Shown here in pieces: positions 1-5,860 of a stretch of 6,826 nucleotides of DNA (positions are counted from its first letter, which is position 1; each line of letters begins with the position of its first letter). Position numbers and translations under genes: made by a program. Source of the DNA: an uncultured Dorea sp. (GTDB taxonomy: Bacteria > Bacillota > Clostridia > Lachnospirales > Lachnospiraceae); the NCBI GenBank assembly GCA_900543415.1, contig UQRE01000055.1, positions 1 through 6,826 on the forward strand, written 5' to 3'. The notes beneath the pieces are model-generated. The model did no database searches, was not told the DNA's origin, and worked only from the letters and a program-made list of their open reading frames with translations.

Positions 1-71
1 CCAAGCAAGGTGATAGGTAAAAGGATGATATTTCTTGTATGCAGTTTTGAAGGTACATACCTTCTTAATAA
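1..71 (+). other. Leader upstream of tRNA cluster, possible post-23S rRNA spacer
   Basis: No ORF, promoter or tRNA fold is visible here. A hairpin can form from GAAGGT (49-54) and ACCTTC (59-64) with a 4-nt loop. It is not followed by a T-run, so a processing site fits better than a terminator. The opening bases resemble sequence that follows 23S rRNA 3' ends in clostridial rRNA operons. That match is from memory and is an inference. The lack of a promoter before the first tRNA agrees with read-through from an upstream rRNA or tRNA operon. Confidence 0.35.
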
Positions 72-145
72 GGCCCAGTGGCTCAGTTGGTTAGAGCGCC
101 GCCCTGTCACGGCGGAGGTCGAGAGTTCGAGTCTCTTCTGGGTCG
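72..145 (+). tRNA. tRNA-Asp (anticodon GTC)
   Basis: The full cloverleaf is visible. The acceptor stem is GGCCCAG (72-78) with CTGGGTC (138-144), and the discriminator is G145, as is usual for tRNA-Asp. The anticodon stem CCGCC/GGCGG encloses a 7-nt loop with GTC at 106-108. The T-arm carries the standard TTCGA core. No CCA is encoded (GTTT follows). It is the first gene of the cluster and lies 7 nt before tRNA-Val. Confidence 0.97.
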
Positions 146-152
146 TTTAAAT

Positions 153-225
153 GGGATCATAGCTCAGCTGGGAGAGCATCTGCCTTACAAGCAGAGGGTC
201 ATAGGTTCGAGCCCTATTGGTCCCA
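153..225 (+). tRNA. tRNA-Val (anticodon TAC)
   Basis: The acceptor stem GGGATCA (153-159) pairs with TGGTCCC (218-224), with discriminator A225. The anticodon stem TCTGC/GCAGA holds the loop CTTACAA, with TAC at 186-188. The D-arm (AGCTCAGCTGGGAGAGC) and T-loop (TTCGAGC) are canonical. No CCA is encoded. Only 12 nt separate it from tRNA-Tyr, so the two are clearly co-transcribed. Confidence 0.97.
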
Positions 226-237
226 CTTAAATAATAA

Positions 238-319
238 GGATGGGTTCCCGAGTGGCCAAAGGGGGCAGACTGTAAATCTGTTGGCAACGCCTTCGAAGGT
301 TCGAATCCTTCTCCATCCA
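238..319 (+). tRNA. tRNA-Tyr (anticodon GTA), class II
   Basis: At 82 nt it has the long variable arm (about 283-296) expected of bacterial tRNA-Tyr. The acceptor stem GGATGGG (238-244) pairs with TCTCCATCC's last seven bases (312-318), closing with a G-T pair, and the discriminator is A319. The anticodon stem GCAGA/TCTGT holds the loop CTGTAAA, with GTA at 272-274. No CCA is encoded. Its 3' end (from 298) is repeated almost exactly 63 bp downstream (see the repeat entry). Confidence 0.96.
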
Positions 320-323
320 CTAG
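298..323 (+). repeat. Direct repeat, copy 1 (3' end of tRNA-Tyr)
   Basis: This stretch covers the 3' strand of the T-arm, the acceptor 3' strand and a few bases past the tRNA-Tyr gene. It matches 361-386 at 24 of 26 positions. The first 19 bases are identical and the two differences are C/T transitions. A tRNA 3' end used as a direct repeat is the typical form of an integrase attachment core, but no integrase or element lies between the copies. Confidence 0.85.
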
Positions 324-360
324 GTTGAAGAATGAGTCAACTGTTTGCTAAAACCAAAAC

Positions 361-386
361 GGTTCGAATCCTTCTCCATTCATTAG
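361..386 (+). repeat. Direct repeat, copy 2 (tRNA-Tyr 3'-end remnant)
   Basis: This is a second copy of the tRNA-Tyr 3' tail, 24 of 26 identical, starting exactly 63 bp after copy 1. No acceptor 5' strand, D-arm or anticodon arm precedes it, so it is not a functional tRNA. It could be a scar of an excised tRNA-integrated element, or what is left of a partial tRNA or tandem duplication. The 37 bp between the copies contain only a small hairpin (GGTTGA 323-328 with TCAACT 337-342). Confidence 0.8.
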
Positions 387-399
387 CCATCAGGCTTGT

Positions 400-472
400 G
401 CCGATGTGGCTCAATTGGCAGAGCAGCTGATTTGTAATCAGCAGGTTATCGGTTCGAGTCCGATCATCGGCT
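400..472 (+). tRNA. tRNA-Thr (anticodon TGT)
   Basis: The acceptor stem GCCGATG (400-406) pairs with CATCGGC (465-471). The discriminator is T472, which is common for Bacillota tRNA-Thr. The anticodon stem GCTGA/TCAGC holds the loop TTTGTAA, with TGT at 433-435. The D- and T-arms are canonical and no CCA is encoded. A short hairpin (AGTCTT 474-479 with AAGACT 484-489) follows in the spacer. Confidence 0.97.
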
Positions 473-501
473 TAGTCTTTCAAAAGACTTTAATTTCATA
501 T

Positions 502-575
<74 letters not shown>

Positions 576-659
576 TCAATTAGTTAGTCACTTACTTCGT
601 GACTCCATATCGGGAATATAAAATTCCCTAAGTCACTCAGTACTTTCTAATTTTAAAAC
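576..659 (+). other. Long tRNA spacer with two hairpins
   Basis: This 84-nt spacer between fMet and Phe holds no tRNA or ORF. It contains two clear inverted repeats: AGTCAC (586-591) with GTGACT (599-604), loop 7 nt, and GGGAAT (612-617) with ATTCCC (623-628), loop 5 nt. AGTCAC recurs at 631-636. Neither hairpin is followed by a T-run, so processing or spacer structure is likelier than termination. Confidence 0.55.
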
Positions 660-732
<73 letters not shown>

Positions 733-763
733 TTTGTCTTATAAAGACAAAATAATTGAATAT

Positions 764-836
764 GGGTGTGTAGCTCAGGTGGTAGAGCACTTGACTTTTA
801 ATCAAGTTGTCCGGGGTTCGAATCCCCGCACGCTCA
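764..836 (+). tRNA. tRNA-Lys (anticodon TTT)
   Basis: The acceptor stem GGGTGTG (764-770) pairs with CACGCTC (829-835) using two G-T wobbles, with discriminator A836. The anticodon stem CTTGA/TCAAG holds the loop CTTTTAA, with TTT at 797-799. The T-arm is strong (CGGGG/CCCCG). No CCA is encoded. It is the last gene of the cluster, with the terminator starting 9 nt later. Confidence 0.96.
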
Positions 837-844
837 TGAAAATG

Positions 845-880
845 AATGGTATAAATCAATATGATTTGTATCATTTTTTT
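845..880 (+). terminator. Intrinsic terminator of the tRNA cluster
   Basis: A 14-bp stem forms between 845-858 and 862-875, including one or two G-T pairs, around a 3-nt loop (ATA). It runs straight into a T-tract (876-880). This ends tRNA transcription before the glmS promoter. Confidence 0.88.
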
Positions 881-911
881 GTATAGAAATTTAATTAATT
901 AAATATACACT

Positions 912-940
912 TTGACAAATATTATCCATTCTGCTATAAT
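912..940 (+). promoter_or_regulatory. Sigma-A promoter of glmS
   Basis: A perfect -35 box TTGACA (912-917) and a perfect -10 box TATAAT (935-940) are separated by the optimal 17 bp. Transcription should start near 946-948, giving a leader of about 53-55 nt. ATTATCCA occurs twice, once in the spacer (921-928) and once in the leader (960-967), in similar A-rich context. It could be a protein-binding direct repeat, but no known regulator is recognised. Confidence 0.92.
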
Positions 941-951
941 ACGAAACTATA

Positions 952-976
952 GTGCAAAAATTATCCACTTTTGTAC
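952..976 (+). promoter_or_regulatory. Leader hairpin upstream of glmS RBS
   Basis: GTGCAAAA (952-959) pairs with TTTTGTAC (969-976), 8 bp with one G-T, around a 9-nt loop that contains one of the two ATTATCCA copies. It ends 7 nt before the AAGGAGG Shine-Dalgarno (984-990). It has no T-run, so a role in mRNA stability or translation is more plausible than termination. This role is inferred. Confidence 0.45.
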
Positions 977-1000
977 AAATATGAAGGAGGTATTTAGAAG

Positions 1001-2827
1001 ATGTGTGGAATTGTAGGATATATCGGATCACAGCAGGCAGCTCCAATCTTATTAGATGGTTTGTCTAAGTTGGAATATAGAGGCTATGATTCAGCCGGAA
1101 TTGCTATTTATAATGGGACATCCATTGATATGGTCAAATCCAAAGGAAGACTCAAGGTATTAAATGAATTGACGCATGACGGTGAAACAATAAAAGGAAC
1201 GATAGGTATCGGGCATACAAGATGGGCAACCCATGGATCACCTTCAGATGTGAATGCGCATCCGCATTTTAATAAAGATAAAAGTATTGTTGTTGTACAT
1301 AATGGTATTATCGAGAATTACTTAAAATTAAGAAAAAAATTGGAAAAGCACGGTTACGAATTTGTATCGGAAACGGATACAGAGGTTATTGCTCATTTAT
1401 TAGATTATTATTATCATGGAAATCCGTTACAGGCAATCACAAAAGTAATGCATAGAATGGAAGGATCTTATGCGCTCGGAATTATTTTCAAAGAACATCC
1501 GGAAGAATTGTATGCAGTCCGCAAAGACAGTCCGCTCATTGTAGGAGAAACAAAAGACGGAAATATCATCGCTTCTGACGTACCGGCAGTATTAAAATAC
1601 ACAAGAGATGTTATTTTTATTGAAAATGAAGAGATTGTACGTATGACCGAAGATTCTATGGAGTTTTTCAATGTTGATGAAGAAGCTTTAGAGAAAGAAG
1701 CGGTACACATTGACTGGGATGTAAATGCGGCTGAGAAAGGTGGATTTGAACATTTCATGTTAAAAGAAATGTATGAGCAGCCAAAAGCAATCACCGATAC
1801 ATTTGCACCAAGAATAAGAGACGGGAAAATCGTGATTGAAGAACTGGGGATGACGGACGAAGAGATTAAGGCTATTAAGAAAATTATGATTGTGGCGTGT
1901 GGTTCTGCTTATCATACAGGGGTTACAAGCAAATACGTTTTTGAAGGACTGGCGAGAATTCCGGTAGAGGTTGACGTGGCGTCAGAATTTCGTTACAGAG
2001 ATCCGATTTTGGAGGAAGGAACACTTGTCGTTGTAATTAGTCAATCCGGTGAGACGGCAGATACACTTGCAGCACTTCGTGAGTCTAAGAAAAGAGGTGC
2101 AAAGGTTCTCGGCATTGTAAATGTGGTGGGCAGTTCGATTGCGAGAGAGGCAGATAATGTCATGTATACATGGGCAGGACCGGAGATTGCAGTAGCTACA
2201 ACGAAAGCATATTCCGCACAGCTGATTGCTCTTTATCTTCTTGCAATGAAATTCGGCAATGTGAGAGGAACTGTAAATGATACTCAGCTACAGGACATGA
2301 TCGAGGATTTGAAAGCGCTTCCGGCACAAGTAGAAATGCTTTTGAACAATAAGGAAAAGATTCAAAGGTTTGCCAATCGGTATCTTGCTGCGAAGGATGT
2401 ATTTTTTATTGGAAGAGGAATTGATTATGCAATTTCTATGGAAGGATCATTGAAATTAAAAGAGATTTCTTACATACATTCAGAAGCATACGCAGCCGGA
2501 GAATTAAAGCATGGAACAATCTCGCTGATTGAAGAGGGCACATTGGTTGCATCTGTTTTAACACAGAAAGATCTGTATAAGAAGATGATCAGCAATATGG
2601 TGGAGGTAGGAACAAGAGGAGCCTTCGTTCTTGCGGTTACATGTGAGGATAATACGGAAGTGGAAAAAGCTGCGGATTACGTTGTATATATACCTGAGAC
2701 AAACAAATATTTCACGAATTCTCTGGCAATTATTCCGCTCCAACTGTTTGGATACTATATTGCGGTCGGAAGGGGCTGCGATGTGGATAAACCAAGAAAT
2801 CTTGCAAAATCTGTTACCGTTGAGTAG
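1001..2827 (+). CDS. glmS: Glutamine--fructose-6-phosphate aminotransferase (isomerizing), GlmS
   Basis: This cytosolic enzyme converts fructose-6-phosphate and glutamine to glucosamine-6-phosphate and glutamate, the first committed step to UDP-GlcNAc and hence peptidoglycan. The 608-residue length matches the family (about 600-610). The class II glutaminase domain spans residues 1 to about 225: Cys2 becomes the N-terminal nucleophile (MCGIVGYIG), with Arg74 in TRWATHG, the oxyanion pair Asn101-Gly102 and Asp126. Two SIS sugar-phosphate isomerase domains follow: about 290-425 (ACGSAYHTG, VVISQSGETADT) and about 460-595 (FFIGRGIDYAISMEGSLKLKE). Isomerase residues Glu488, His504 and the C-terminal Lys603 (LAKSVTVE end) are present, so it appears complete and active. 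The start is set by AAGGAGG at 984-990 and by the need for Cys at position 2. It is transcribed alone between its own promoter and terminator. Confidence 0.98.
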   Translation: MCGIVGYIGSQQAAPILLDGLSKLEYRGYDSAGIAIYNGTSIDMVKSKGRLKVLNELTHDGETIKGTIGIGHTRWATHGSPSDVNAHPHFNKDKSIVVVHNGIIENYLKLRKKLEKHGYEFVSETDTEVIAHLLDYYYHGNPLQAITKVMHRMEGSYALGIIFKEHPEELYAVRKDSPLIVGETKDGNIIASDVPAVLKYTRDVIFIENEEIVRMTEDSMEFFNVDEEALEKEAVHIDWDVNAAEKGGFEHFMLKEMYEQPKAITDTFAPRIRDGKIVIEELGMTDEEIKAIKKIMIVACGSAYHTGVTSKYVFEGLARIPVEVDVASEFRYRDPILEEGTLVVVISQSGETADTLAALRESKKRGAKVLGIVNVVGSSIAREADNVMYTWAGPEIAVATTKAYSAQLIALYLLAMKFGNVRGTVNDTQLQDMIEDLKALPAQVEMLLNNKEKIQRFANRYLAAKDVFFIGRGIDYAISMEGSLKLKEISYIHSEAYAAGELKHGTISLIEEGTLVASVLTQKDLYKKMISNMVEVGTRGAFVLAVTCEDNTEVEKAADYVVYIPETNKYFTNSLAIIPLQLFGYYIAVGRGCDVDKPRNLAKSVTVE

Positions 2828-2849
2828 AACTTCATGGCAGAAATATCTC

Positions 2850-2888
2850 AATCAGGGAGATGTTATTAGAAAAATACTCTCCCTGATT
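2850..2888 (+). repeat. Inverted repeat after glmS
   Basis: AATCAGGGAGA (2850-2860) is an exact inverted repeat of TCTCCCTGATT (2878-2888), an 11-bp stem with a 17-nt loop. It is not followed by a T-run, so it is not a classical terminator. It may protect the glmS mRNA 3' end ahead of the true terminator 13 nt later. Confidence 0.6.
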
Positions 2889-2901
2889 TACCATAATATG
2901 T

Positions 2902-2940
2902 AAAAATGTTGACTATTTTGGGTAGTTGACATTTTTTTTT
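2902..2940 (+). terminator. Intrinsic terminator of glmS
   Basis: A 14-bp stem (2902-2915 with 2923-2936, including two G-T wobbles) encloses a 7-nt loop, and the 3' arm runs into a T-tract reaching 2940. It separates glmS from the transporter promoter, which begins 2 nt later. Confidence 0.8.
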
Positions 2941-2941
2941 G

Positions 2942-2970
2942 TTGAAATCTATCAATAACTATGTTATTAT
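2942..2970 (+). promoter_or_regulatory. Promoter of the transporter-aminopeptidase operon
   Basis: A -35 box TTGAAA (2942-2947) and a -10 box TATTAT (2965-2970) are separated by 17 bp. Transcription should start near 2976-2978, leaving a leader of about 60 nt that contains the perfect palindrome at 2984-3003. Confidence 0.7.
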
Positions 2971-2983
2971 TCTAACAAAGAAA

Positions 2984-3003
2984 GTAGATTGTTGACAATC
3001 TAC
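2984..3003. promoter_or_regulatory. Perfect 20-bp palindrome, candidate operator
   Basis: GTAGATTG (2984-2991) and CAATCTAC (2996-3003) are perfect inverted half-sites around TTGA. The core TTGTTGACAA fits the general FadR-type GntR operator pattern TNGT-Nx-ACNA, here with two central bases. It lies roughly +8 to +27 from the predicted transcription start, a good place for a repressor to block the operon. An FCD-type GntR regulator is encoded two genes downstream. The pairing of site and regulator is an inference. An 8-bp RNA hairpin is the alternative. Confidence 0.6.
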
Positions 3004-3037
3004 AATCATAAAAACAGTCATTTAGGAGGAAAAGAAA

Positions 3038-4471
3038 ATGGACAATTCAAAAAAGATGACTTGGTATAGCCTTGCATTTATCGCATTTTCAGGCGTATGG
3101 GGATTCGGAAATGTGGCAAATGGGTTTATGTACTTTAATGGTACACAGGTAATCTTCAGTTGGGTACTGATGTTTGCGCTGTATTTTGTGCCGTATGCAT
3201 TGATGGTAGGAGAACTTGGTTCTGCATTCAAGACATCCGGTGGTGGTGTTAGTTCATGGATCAATAATACAATCGGTCCAAAGCTTGCTTATTATGCAGG
3301 ATGGACTTACTGGGCATGTCATATTACATATATTGCAAGTAAGGGAAGCGGCGGATTAAAGGCACTTAGCTGGGCAGTATTCCGTAATGCAGAGACTTAT
3401 GATACTTTCCCGACACATTATGTACAACTTGCAACATTGGCAGTATTTTTATTTTTCTGCTGGGTCGCAAGCCGTGGTATGAATCCGTTAAAGAAATTGG
3501 CATCTATTGCAGGAACAAGTATGTTTATTATGTCAATTCTGTATATTGTTATGATGATCGCTGCTCCGGCTATCAATCCGGATGGCGGCTATGTGGCGCT
3601 TGATTTCAGCATCAAAAATGTAGTTCCACAGTTTAACTTTAATTATTTAACTTCTTTGTCAATTTTAGTATTTGCAGTAGGTGGTGTGGAGAAAATATCT
3701 CCATACGTTAATAAAGTGAAAGATCCTTCTAAAGGATTTCCGAAGGGTGTTATTGCAATGGCTATCATGGTTGTTGTATGTGCGATCCTCGGAACTATTG
3801 CAATGGGTATGATGTTTGATCCGGCTGTGATTAATGCAGATCCTGATACATTTAACTCTTATGTAGCAAACGGTGCTTATTGGGCATTCCAGAAGCTTGG
3901 AAATTATTATGGTATCGGAGATACATTATTAGTATTATATGCGCTCTGTAACATGATCGGTCAGTTTGCAGTACTTGTTGTCAGCATTGATGCTCCGCTT
4001 CGTATGCTGTTAGACAATGAACAGTCTAAAGAATTTGTTCCAAGTGCATTGTTAAAACAGAACAAATACGGCGCTTACAAAAATGGTATCAAACTGGTTA
4101 TCGTATTATCAGGAAGTATTATCCTTATCCAGTCATTCGTACCGGGAGCTGCAGCTGTTCTTGCACAGCTTACAAAACTGAATTCCGTATGTATGCCACT
4201 TCGTTACTTATGGGTATTTGTAGCATATCTTGCACTTCGTAAAGCATATGACAAGATTCCAGCAGAATACCGCTTTACTAAGAATCAGGCAGTTGCGAAG
4301 ATTTTTGGCGCATGGTGCTTTATTTTGACAGCGGCATGTTGTCTGTTTGGTATGTATTCTGACGATATCTTTACAATGGCATTAAATATCATTACTCCGA
4401 TCGTATTGACAGCACTTGGTGTGATTATGCCATTCCTTGCAAAGAGAGAACGTGCAAAAAAAGGAGCTTAA
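3038..4471 (+). CDS. APC-superfamily amino acid transporter (glutamate/GABA antiporter-like)
   Basis: This 477-residue inner-membrane protein has about 12 predicted transmembrane helices, near residues 9-32, 36-60, 83-103, 128-146, 153-177, 202-219, 236-259, 293-325, 351-375, 381-402, 420-440 and 443-467. APC-fold signatures are visible. The unwound TM1 segment is GVWGFGNVANG (19-29), the TM2 end reads GELGSAFKTSGGGVSSW, the unwound TM6 segment is AVGGVE (213-218), and the following loop is VKDPSKGFPKGV. The GGVE and KDPSKGFP pattern recalls the glutamate:GABA antiporter branch, but the substrate cannot be read from sequence. AGGAGG at 3024-3029, 8 nt before the ATG, fixes the start. No signal peptide is expected. 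The aminopeptidase gene begins 3 nt after its stop codon, suggesting linked amino-acid uptake or exchange and peptide breakdown. Confidence 0.88.
   Translation: MDNSKKMTWYSLAFIAFSGVWGFGNVANGFMYFNGTQVIFSWVLMFALYFVPYALMVGELGSAFKTSGGGVSSWINNTIGPKLAYYAGWTYWACHITYIASKGSGGLKALSWAVFRNAETYDTFPTHYVQLATLAVFLFFCWVASRGMNPLKKLASIAGTSMFIMSILYIVMMIAAPAINPDGGYVALDFSIKNVVPQFNFNYLTSLSILVFAVGGVEKISPYVNKVKDPSKGFPKGVIAMAIMVVVCAILGTIAMGMMFDPAVINADPDTFNSYVANGAYWAFQKLGNYYGIGDTLLVLYALCNMIGQFAVLVVSIDAPLRMLLDNEQSKEFVPSALLKQNKYGAYKNGIKLVIVLSGSIILIQSFVPGAAAVLAQLTKLNSVCMPLRYLWVFVAYLALRKAYDKIPAEYRFTKNQAVAKIFGAWCFILTAACCLFGMYSDDIFTMALNIITPIVLTALGVIMPFLAKRERAKKGA
4461..4466 (+). promoter_or_regulatory. Ribosome binding site of the M18 gene inside the transporter gene
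   Basis: AAGGAG at 4461-4466 lies in the last sense codons of the transporter (its Lys-Lys-Gly-Ala end), 8 nt before the aminopeptidase ATG. With only 3 nt between stop and start, the two genes are almost certainly translationally coupled. Confidence 0.85.
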
Positions 4472-4474
4472 ATT

Positions 4475-5788
4475 ATGAGCAGAGAATTATCTAGGGAATT
4501 ACTGACGTTTTTACACAAAAGCCCGTCTTCTTTTCATGCAGTTTATAATCTTGGACAGATGCTGAAAGAAGATGGATATGTAGAACTTTTCGAGAAGGAT
4601 GTATGGGATATCAAGCCGGAAGGAAAGTATTTCGTAAAACGGAATGATACCAGCATTATTGCATTTCATATAGGAAAAGATCTTTCAGAATATAGTTTTA
4701 ATATTGCAGCGTCCCACAGTGATTTCCCAACATTCAAGATCAAGGAGAAAGCAGGTCTTGATGTAAAAGGAAAATATATCCAGTTAAATACAGAAGGCTA
4801 TGGCGGAATGCTTTGTTCGACATGGTTCGACAGACCTCTTTCTGTAGCAGGAAGAGTGATGGTGAAAGTAGGAGACCATCTGGAAATCCGTCTTTTGAAT
4901 GTAGACAGAGATCTGATCATGATTCCAAGCCTGGCGATTCATATGAATCGTCAGGTAAATGATGGATACGCCTATAATAAGCAGGTAGATATGCTGCCGC
5001 TTTTTGGTGCAGATGGTGTATCAAAGGAAGATTTTGACCAGTTGATCGCAGATGAACTTGGCGTATCGAAAGACGATATTTACGGAAAAGATCTTTATCT
5101 TTATAATCGTCAGGAAGGAACTATATGGGGAGCAAGAGAAGAGTTTATCTCATCCCCTCATTTAGATGATATGCAGTGTGCATTTGCAACGCTAAAAGGT
5201 TTTCTTAAAGGATATCATGAAAAATCTGTCAATGTGTACGCTTGTTTTGATAATGAAGAAGTAGGTTCTGTGACAAAGCAGGGCGCCGGTTCCACATTCT
5301 TGTATGACGTACTTCGCAGAATTAATTCGGGACTTGGAAAGACAGAAGAGGATTACTACCGAGCAGTTTCTGAGAGCTTTATGGTAAGTGCAGATAACGC
5401 ACATGCGGTTCATCCGAATCATCCGCAGAAGACGGACGTAGAGAACTGTGTTTACATGAATGAAGGCATTGTGATTAAATCACATGCCGGACAGAAATAT
5501 ACAAGTGATGCGGTGAGTATTGCCATTTTCAGAAATATTTGTAAACAGGCAGGTGTGCCGGTACAGTTTTTTGCAAACCGTTCGGATGAAGCAGGCGGAA
5601 GTACTTTAGGAAATATTTCTTCTGCACAGGTGTCATTAAATGCAGTTGATATCGGGCTTCCACAGCTTGCAATGCACTCGGCTTATGAAACAGCAGGTAT
5701 CAAAGATACAGAGTATATGGTACAGGCGATGAAAACGTTCTTTGAAAGCCATATTTGTATGGAAAACGGACAAATAATTTGGTCATAA
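4475..5788 (+). CDS. M18-family metallo-aminopeptidase (aspartyl aminopeptidase-like)
   Basis: This 437-residue cytosolic dizinc exopeptidase removes N-terminal residues from peptides. M18 enzymes classically prefer Asp or Glu, though bacterial members vary. The length is typical (about 430-460). Family motifs appear in order: ASHSDFPTFKIK with zinc ligand His81 and Asp83; SPHLDDMQ with bridging Asp231; DNEEVGS with catalytic Glu261 and Glu262; SADNAHAVHPNHP with Asp307; and AMHSAYETAG with His401 near the C-terminus. All metal and catalytic positions seem present, so it should be active. There is no signal peptide. It probably assembles as a large oligomer like other M18 enzymes (family knowledge). 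It is co-transcribed with the transporter upstream, which suggests dipeptide or oligopeptide turnover coupled to amino-acid movement. Symbols such as apeB are used for homologues, but exact orthology is not shown here. Confidence 0.93.
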   Translation: MSRELSRELLTFLHKSPSSFHAVYNLGQMLKEDGYVELFEKDVWDIKPEGKYFVKRNDTSIIAFHIGKDLSEYSFNIAASHSDFPTFKIKEKAGLDVKGKYIQLNTEGYGGMLCSTWFDRPLSVAGRVMVKVGDHLEIRLLNVDRDLIMIPSLAIHMNRQVNDGYAYNKQVDMLPLFGADGVSKEDFDQLIADELGVSKDDIYGKDLYLYNRQEGTIWGAREEFISSPHLDDMQCAFATLKGFLKGYHEKSVNVYACFDNEEVGSVTKQGAGSTFLYDVLRRINSGLGKTEEDYYRAVSESFMVSADNAHAVHPNHPQKTDVENCVYMNEGIVIKSHAGQKYTSDAVSIAIFRNICKQAGVPVQFFANRSDEAGGSTLGNISSAQVSLNAVDIGLPQLAMHSAYETAGIKDTEYMVQAMKTFFESHICMENGQIIWS

Positions 5789-5795
5789 ACGTTCC

Positions 5796-5860
5796 TTTCC
5801 CTGTGTCAATATGATAAAATATTTCTGCTGGAAGATGGATAGAGAAAAAGGACAGGGAAA
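5796..5860. repeat. Split inverted repeat overlapping the regulator start
   Basis: TTTCCCTGT (5796-5804) and ACAGGGAAA (5852-5860) are perfect 9-bp inverted arms 47 bp apart. The right arm runs from the Shine-Dalgarno region into the A of the ATG. In read-through mRNA from the aminopeptidase gene, the arms could pair and hide the start. In a transcript starting from the weak local -10 candidate (TAAAAT 5815-5820), only the right arm would be present. The function is inferred. Confidence 0.45.

Noticed and set aside
361..386. Functional second tRNA-Tyr
   Set aside because: Only the 3' T-arm/acceptor part is present. No 5' acceptor, D-arm or anticodon arm can be found upstream.
838..1000. glmS ribozyme in the leader
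   Set aside because: The perfect promoter at 912-940 and the tRNA terminator before it leave no room for the ribozyme core in the transcript.
1468..1794. Minus-strand ORF inside glmS, and similar ones at 2558-2851 and 2631-2903
   Set aside because: They overlap strongly conserved glmS coding sequence, have no ribosome binding site or recognisable domain, and look like frame shadows.
2926..2955. TTGACA (2926-2931) with TATCAA (2950-2955) as the transporter promoter
   Set aside because: The -35 would lie inside the terminator stem, the spacing is 18 bp and the -10 is weaker than the TTGAAA/TATTAT pair at 2942-2970.
5192..5422. Minus-strand ORFs inside the aminopeptidase and regulator genes (also 6118-6393, 6400-6600) and one over the transporter start (3022-3264)
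   Set aside because: All are antisense to well-supported genes, with low-complexity or hydrophobic shadow translations and no start signals.
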